From: Paraburkholderia sartisoli
Lineage (GTDB): Bacteria > Pseudomonadota > Gammaproteobacteria > Burkholderiales > Burkholderiaceae
Direction of reading: 5' to 3'
DNA: 64,000 bases
Assembly: GCF_900107685.1 (NCBI RefSeq)
Contig: NZ_FNRQ01000002.1
Coordinates: 558,001 to 622,000 of the forward strand
Position numbers and translations under genes: made by a program. Under the pieces are notes generated by a model. It was not told the origin of the DNA and ran no database searches. It saw nothing but the letters and a program-made list of their open reading frames with translations. Below, one piece after another: positions 60,732 to 64,000 of the stretch. How positions within the stretch are numbered: the first letter of the stretch is position 1; every line of letters begins with the position of its first letter.

Positions 60732-61517
60732 TCAGGCGGTGTCGCCGAGCCGCCGTGCGAGCGCCTTCAGACGCGGCGCCACCGTTTCGCGAAACACCAC
60801 TTCCCCCATCGATGAAGCCGGCCCGCTGCAACTCAGCACCAGCCACCTTCCGTCGCGCGGCTCGCGAAACGGCACGGCCACCGCGTTCACGTCGTCGTGC
60901 CAGTCGCGAAACGAATAGCAGCAACCTTCGCGCGTGAAGGTGCCGATTTCATGCTGCGCGTCCGCCAGCAGCGCGGCGCCCTCCTTGCCCGCAGCCTTCG
61001 AGAGTTCCACGAGCAGCGCGGCGCGCACCTCGGGCGGCTGGACGGCGAGATACGCGCGGCCCATCGAACTCGTCAGCATCGACAGCCGCGAACCCGACGC
61101 AAGCCCCAGCGTCAACGCGGTCTCGCTACGGATCGTGTCGAGATAGATCATGTCGAGCCCATCGCGACAACCGAGCGACACGGCCGCGCCCACCTCGCGC
61201 GCCAACGTGCGCATGTGCGGGCGCGCAAGCTCGAGCGTGTCGGTGCCCGACAACAGCGCGAACCCCAGCGAAAGCACACCCGCATCGAGCGCGTACTTGC
61301 CGTGCGACTCGTCGAGACGCAGATAGCCCAGCACCGTGAGCGTGTAGGCGAGCCGGTTGACCGTCGCCTTCGGCAGGCCCGTGCGCTCGACGAAATCGCG
61401 GTTGCCAAGCATCGACTCGCCCGGCCTGAACGCGCGCAGCAGTTCAAGGCCGCGCGCGAGTGCAACCACGAATTTGCGATCGTCGAGCGGGTCGGAGGGG
61501 GTAGATGCAGGTGTCAT
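60732..61517 (-). CDS. IclR-family regulator, divergent from gcdH
   Basis: A 261-residue IclR regulator: [20 protein letters not shown] at residue about 15-34, [20 protein letters not shown] (helix-turn-helix, about 42-61), effector domain with [20 protein letters not shown] and [15 protein letters not shown]. It is divergent from the acyl-CoA dehydrogenase gene at 61602, with a perfect 17-bp palindrome between them, so it probably controls that gene and itself. It belongs to the PcaR/PobR-type branch of regulators. Confidence 0.9.
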   Translation of the reverse strand: MTPASTPSDPLDDRKFVVALARGLELLRAFRPGESMLGNRDFVERTGLPKATVNRLAYTLTVLGYLRLDESHGKYALDAGVLSLGFALLSGTDTLELARPHMRTLAREVGAAVSLGCRDGLDMIYLDTIRSETALTLGLASGSRLSMLTSSMGRAYLAVQPPEVRAALLVELSKAAGKEGAALLADAQHEIGTFTREGCCYSFRDWHDDVNAVAVPFREPRDGRWLVLSCSGPASSMGEVVFRETVAPRLKALARRLGDTA

Positions 61518-61552
61518 CGGGTGATACACTCAGGTCTCATTTGCAAAACATT

Positions 61553-61569
61553 GTTCCGCATAGCGGAAC
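61553..61569 (+). promoter_or_regulatory. IclR-type operator between iclR and gcdH
   Basis: GTTCCGC-ATA-GCGGAAC is a perfect 7-bp palindrome with a 3-bp centre. It lies 33 bp before gcdH and 36 bp before the regulator start. The TTCCGC/GCGGAA arms resemble known IclR-family sites and differ from the TGGAATA-type site of the 16-34 kb cluster. Confidence 0.6.
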
Positions 61570-61601
61570 TTGCGTCAAGCAGAAATCAGGAGAGACACAT
61601 C

Positions 61602-62792
61602 ATGGCTGAGGCCGCGCATTTTCATTGGGAAGACCCGCTGCTCCTCGATCAGCAGCTGGACGAAGACGAGCGCATGGTGCGCGACGCCGCCGCGGCGTAC
61701 TCGCAGGACAAGCTCGCGCCGCGCGTGCTCGAAGCGTTCCGCCATGAAAAGACCGACATCGCGATCTTTCGCGAGATGGGCGAACTCGGCCTGCTCGGCC
61801 CGACGATTCCCGAGCAATACGGCGGCCCCGGCCTGAACTACGTCAGCTACGGGCTGATCGCGCGCGAGGTGGAGCGCGTGGATTCGGGCTACCGGTCGAT
61901 GATGTCGGTGCAGTCGTCGCTCGTCATGGTGCCGATCTTCGAGTTCGGCTCCGATGCGCAGAAATCGAAGTACCTGCCGAAGCTCGCCACCGGCGAGTGG
62001 ATCGGCTGCTTCGGCCTGACCGAGCCGAATCACGGCTCCGATCCGGGCAGCATGGTCACGCGGGCGAAGAAGGTCGACGGCGGTTTCTCGCTGTCCGGCT
62101 CGAAAATGTGGATCACGAATTCACCGATCGCCGACGTGTTCGTCGTGTGGGCGAAGCTCGAGGAAGACGGCAGGGACGAAATCCGCGGCTTCATTCTCGA
62201 GAAAGGCTGGAAGGGCTTGTCGGCGCCCACGATTCACAGCAAGGTCGGCCTGCGCGCGTCGATCACCGGTGAAATCGTGCTGGACGAAGTGTTTGTCCCC
62301 GAGGAAAACATGCTGCCGAACGTGAAGGGGCTGCGTGGTCCGTTCACGTGCCTGAACTCGGCGCGCTACGGCATTGCGTGGGGCGCGCTCGGCGCCGCCG
62401 AATCCTGCTGGCATACGGCGCGGCAGTACGTGCTCGACCGCAAGCAGTTCGGCCGTCCGCTCGCCGCAAACCAGTTGATCCAGAAAAAACTCGCCGACAT
62501 GCAGACCGAAATCACGCTCGGCCTGCAAGGCGTGCTGCGCCTCGGCCGGATGAAGGACGAAGGCACGGCCGCCGTCGAAATCACGTCGATCATGAAGCGC
62601 AACTCGTGCGGCAAGGCGCTCGACGTCGCGCGTCTCGCACGCGACATGCTCGGCGGCAACGGCATTTCGGACGAATTCGGCATCGCGCGCCACCTCGTGA
62701 ACCTCGAAGTGGTCAACACGTACGAAGGCACGCACGATATTCACGCGCTGATTCTTGGCCGCGCGCAGACAGGGATCCAGGCGTTCTTCTGA
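61602..62792 (+). CDS. gcdH: Glutaryl-CoA dehydrogenase-type acyl-CoA dehydrogenase
   Basis: A 396-residue flavoenzyme. Blocks include [60 protein letters not shown], and the C-terminal catalytic Glu in [20 protein letters not shown] (E375). GCDH oxidises and decarboxylates glutaryl-CoA to crotonyl-CoA in lysine and tryptophan degradation; the sequence pattern is close to that family. The 83-bp gap to the divergent IclR gene has a palindrome. CAGGAGAGACACATC supports ATG 61602. A rho-independent-type hairpin follows. Confidence 0.92.
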   Translation: MAEAAHFHWEDPLLLDQQLDEDERMVRDAAAAYSQDKLAPRVLEAFRHEKTDIAIFREMGELGLLGPTIPEQYGGPGLNYVSYGLIAREVERVDSGYRSMMSVQSSLVMVPIFEFGSDAQKSKYLPKLATGEWIGCFGLTEPNHGSDPGSMVTRAKKVDGGFSLSGSKMWITNSPIADVFVVWAKLEEDGRDEIRGFILEKGWKGLSAPTIHSKVGLRASITGEIVLDEVFVPEENMLPNVKGLRGPFTCLNSARYGIAWGALGAAESCWHTARQYVLDRKQFGRPLAANQLIQKKLADMQTEITLGLQGVLRLGRMKDEGTAAVEITSIMKRNSCGKALDVARLARDMLGGNGISDEFGIARHLVNLEVVNTYEGTHDIHALILGRAQTGIQAFF

Positions 62793-62823
62793 TTCTTGCC
62801 GCCGTCGGGCTGGCCGCTTAAGA

Positions 62824-62858
62824 AAAACCCCGCTTTCCGGATTCGGAAGCGGGGTTTT
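62824..62858 (+). terminator. Rho-independent terminator after gcdH
   Basis: AAAACCCCGCTTTCCG (62824-62839) and CGGAAGCGGGGTTTT (62844-62858) form a GC-rich stem with a GATT loop and a T-run after it. The A-run on the other side could also serve the convergent peroxiredoxin gene. Confidence 0.9.
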
Positions 62859-62907
62859 GTCCTGCTGGCGAAAGCGTCAGTCTTAAGTATCGCCGACGCG
62901 CTTTGCC

Positions 62908-63546
62908 TTACTTGTTCGGCTGCGGCGTCATACGCAGATAAGGACGCAGCGCCTTGTAGCCCTTCGGGAACTTCTGCTTGAGGACCTCTTCGTCCTTCAA
63001 CGACGGCACGATCACCACATCGTCGCCCTGCTTCCAGTTGCCCGGCGTCGCGACGGAATGGCTGTCGGTCAGCTGAAGCGAGTCGATCACGCGCAGCACT
63101 TCGTCGAAATTACGACCCGTGCTCGCCGGATAGGTGATCGTGAGACGCACCTTCTTCTTCGGATCGATCACGAAGAGCGAGCGGACCGTGGCCGTTTCGC
63201 TCGCGTTCGGGTGAATCATGTCGTAAAGCTCGGACACCTTGCGGTCGCCGTCGGCCAGTATGGGGAAACCGACGTTCGCAGCCTGCGTCTCGTTGATGTC
63301 CTTGATCCATTCCTTGTGCGACTCGGCGCTGTCGACCGACAGCGCGATCGTCTTCACGTTGCGCTTTTCGAACTCGCTGGCGAGCTTCGCGGTCAGGCCG
63401 AGCTCCGTCGTGCAGACCGGCGTGAAGTCGGCCGGATGTGAAAACAGCACGCCCCAACTGTCACCCAGCCATTCGTGGAACTTGATGCGGCCAACGCTGG
63501 AATCCTGCTCGAAATCCGGTGCGACGTCGCCTAGACGTAGACTCAT
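62908..63546 (-). CDS. 1-Cys peroxiredoxin (Prx6/AhpC-TSA type)
   Basis: A 212-residue peroxiredoxin. The peroxidatic Cys is in HPADFTPVCTTELGLTA (about residue 37-53, C45 in PVCTTE), and the Prx6 C-terminal domain (residues about 155-212) contains GDDVVIVPSLKDEEVLKQKF. No second resolving Cys is evident, so it is a 1-Cys enzyme needing an external thiol. It destroys organic hydroperoxides and H2O2 in the cytosol. ATG 63546 is preceded by AAGGAGGCATC, a strong ribosome-binding site. Confidence 0.95.
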   Translation of the reverse strand: MSLRLGDVAPDFEQDSSVGRIKFHEWLGDSWGVLFSHPADFTPVCTTELGLTAKLASEFEKRNVKTIALSVDSAESHKEWIKDINETQAANVGFPILADGDRKVSELYDMIHPNASETATVRSLFVIDPKKKVRLTITYPASTGRNFDEVLRVIDSLQLTDSHSVATPGNWKQGDDVVIVPSLKDEEVLKQKFPKGYKALRPYLRMTPQPNK

Positions 63547-63911
63547 GATGCCTCCTTGGTGAGTTCGAATGATCCGCTCATGGTGAAAACCGTGGCGCTC
63601 GGCAAAATTAGAGCATACGGGAAGTGCCGCGCACAATGAACGAACATTGCGTCACGCCTATATGAGTTTTTGTAATTTTCTCCGAATTGGACGAAACTTG
63701 ACGGGCCAGATCAACTCAACCAGAAACCCGGATGGCGCGCAGGGTCACCGGTGCGTCACGTGATCTGTTTCGTTATCTGTTTTTATCAAGTGGCAGCTCG
63801 CATGTCGGGAACAGTTCCTGCATCCTGCTCATGTACGCAGCGCACCATGCTCGCCAGCCGTCGTTTCTTTGGTTACGATTCACGCGTAACGTGCCACGAA
63901 TGGAGCTGTCA
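63547..63911. other. Intergenic region upstream of the peroxiredoxin and DUF883-like genes
   Basis: 365 bp between divergent genes. It has short AT-rich tracts around 63655-63700 and 63760-63800, where promoters may lie. I see no gene or clear operator. Confidence 0.5.
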
Positions 63912-64000
63912 ATGTCGGAAGCTAACAAGGAGAGATTGATGTCGGATATCAAAACCGTCCTCGCGGACGCAGAGGACCTGCTGAAGCAGGCCGCGAGCGC
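63912..64000 (+). CDS. DUF883/ElaB/YqjD-like protein (5' part only)
   Basis: The last 89 bases encode MSEANKERLMSDIKTVLADA and then EDLLKQAASA, the start of a DUF883 (ElaB/YqjD) protein. These short proteins have a C-terminal transmembrane anchor and bind ribosomes in stationary phase in E. coli. The gene is cut by the window end, so its length and its anchor are not visible. GGAG lies nine bases before ATG 63912; a second start at 63939 has AAGGAGA upstream. Confidence 0.75.
   Translation, partial: MSEANKERLMSDIKTVLADAEDLLKQAAS

Noticed and set aside
1..64000. tRNA, rRNA, CRISPR arrays, prophage or integrative-element boundaries
   Set aside because: I saw no tRNA-like cloverleaf, repeat-spacer array, integrase or phage structural gene. 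The only mobile DNA is the transposase remnant at the left end.

Overview
The window is GC-rich, densely coded bacterial DNA whose gene families point to a Burkholderia sensu lato chromosome or chromid (Paraburkholderia/Caballeronia-like). The signs are typical beta-proteobacterial xdhABC and hmgA-fahA order, DUF2249 and hemerythrin genes around a quinol NO reductase, and small Burkholderia-type hypothetical proteins. The genus is an inference. I saw no rRNA, tRNA, CRISPR array or replication origin.

Region 1 (1-9.2 kb) is a nitric-oxide/nitrosative-stress island: an intact single-subunit qNOR (norB), two hemerythrin-domain proteins, two DUF2249 proteins, a carboxymuconolactone-decarboxylase-like protein, a cupin and an orphan sdhB. 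It is visibly decaying. A 3' fragment of a second norB abuts an IS5-type transposase remnant. A flavin reductase has lost most of its middle in frame. The NO sensor nsrR is cut after its DNA-binding domain and fused in frame to what looks like the tail of nnrS. FNR-like and NsrR-like sites lie in front of the surviving genes.

Region 2 (9.3-16.1 kb) holds a RIO-type kinase, a divergent SDR/LysR pair, a small Ser/Thr-rich protein, and a MocR/PdxR-type regulator divergent from an acetyltransferase - FMN reductase - AhpD-like operon.

Region 3 (16.2-33.7 kb) is a catabolic and uptake cluster. It contains a Liv-type ABC importer whose second permease and both ATPases are one polypeptide, an extended SDR, three KstD/fumarate-reductase-like FAD dehydrogenases, an IclR regulator, a TIM-barrel isomerase/dehydratase, a NIPSNAP protein, a classical SDR, a Gfo/Idh/MocA dehydrogenase and an AroE-like dehydrogenase. 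A 15-bp palindrome of the type TGGAATA-N-TATTCCA recurs in front of nearly every transcription unit, which suggests one IclR-controlled regulon. The substrate is unknown; a hydroaromatic or cyclitol-type ring compound is my best guess.

Region 4 (34-43.7 kb) is mixed: a His-rich duplicated protein, an NCS1 permease, NnrU, a TauE/SafE permease, a BON protein, a membrane-anchored TAXI protein, a DsbA-family isomerase, and a LysR gene whose 3' end runs into a RelE/HigA-like toxin-antitoxin pair.

Region 5 (43.8-51.2 kb) is purine catabolism: xdhA-xdhB and an xdhC lacking its N-terminal domain, an MFS transporter, and a glyoxylate-type aminotransferase. Region 6 (51.9-64 kb) is general catabolism: LysR, a D-2-hydroxyacid dehydrogenase, a crotonase, an MFS exporter, homogentisate degradation (hmgA-fahA), a degenerate EAL protein, an IclR divergent from a glutaryl-CoA dehydrogenase, a 1-Cys peroxiredoxin, and the start of a DUF883/YqjD-like gene cut by the window end.
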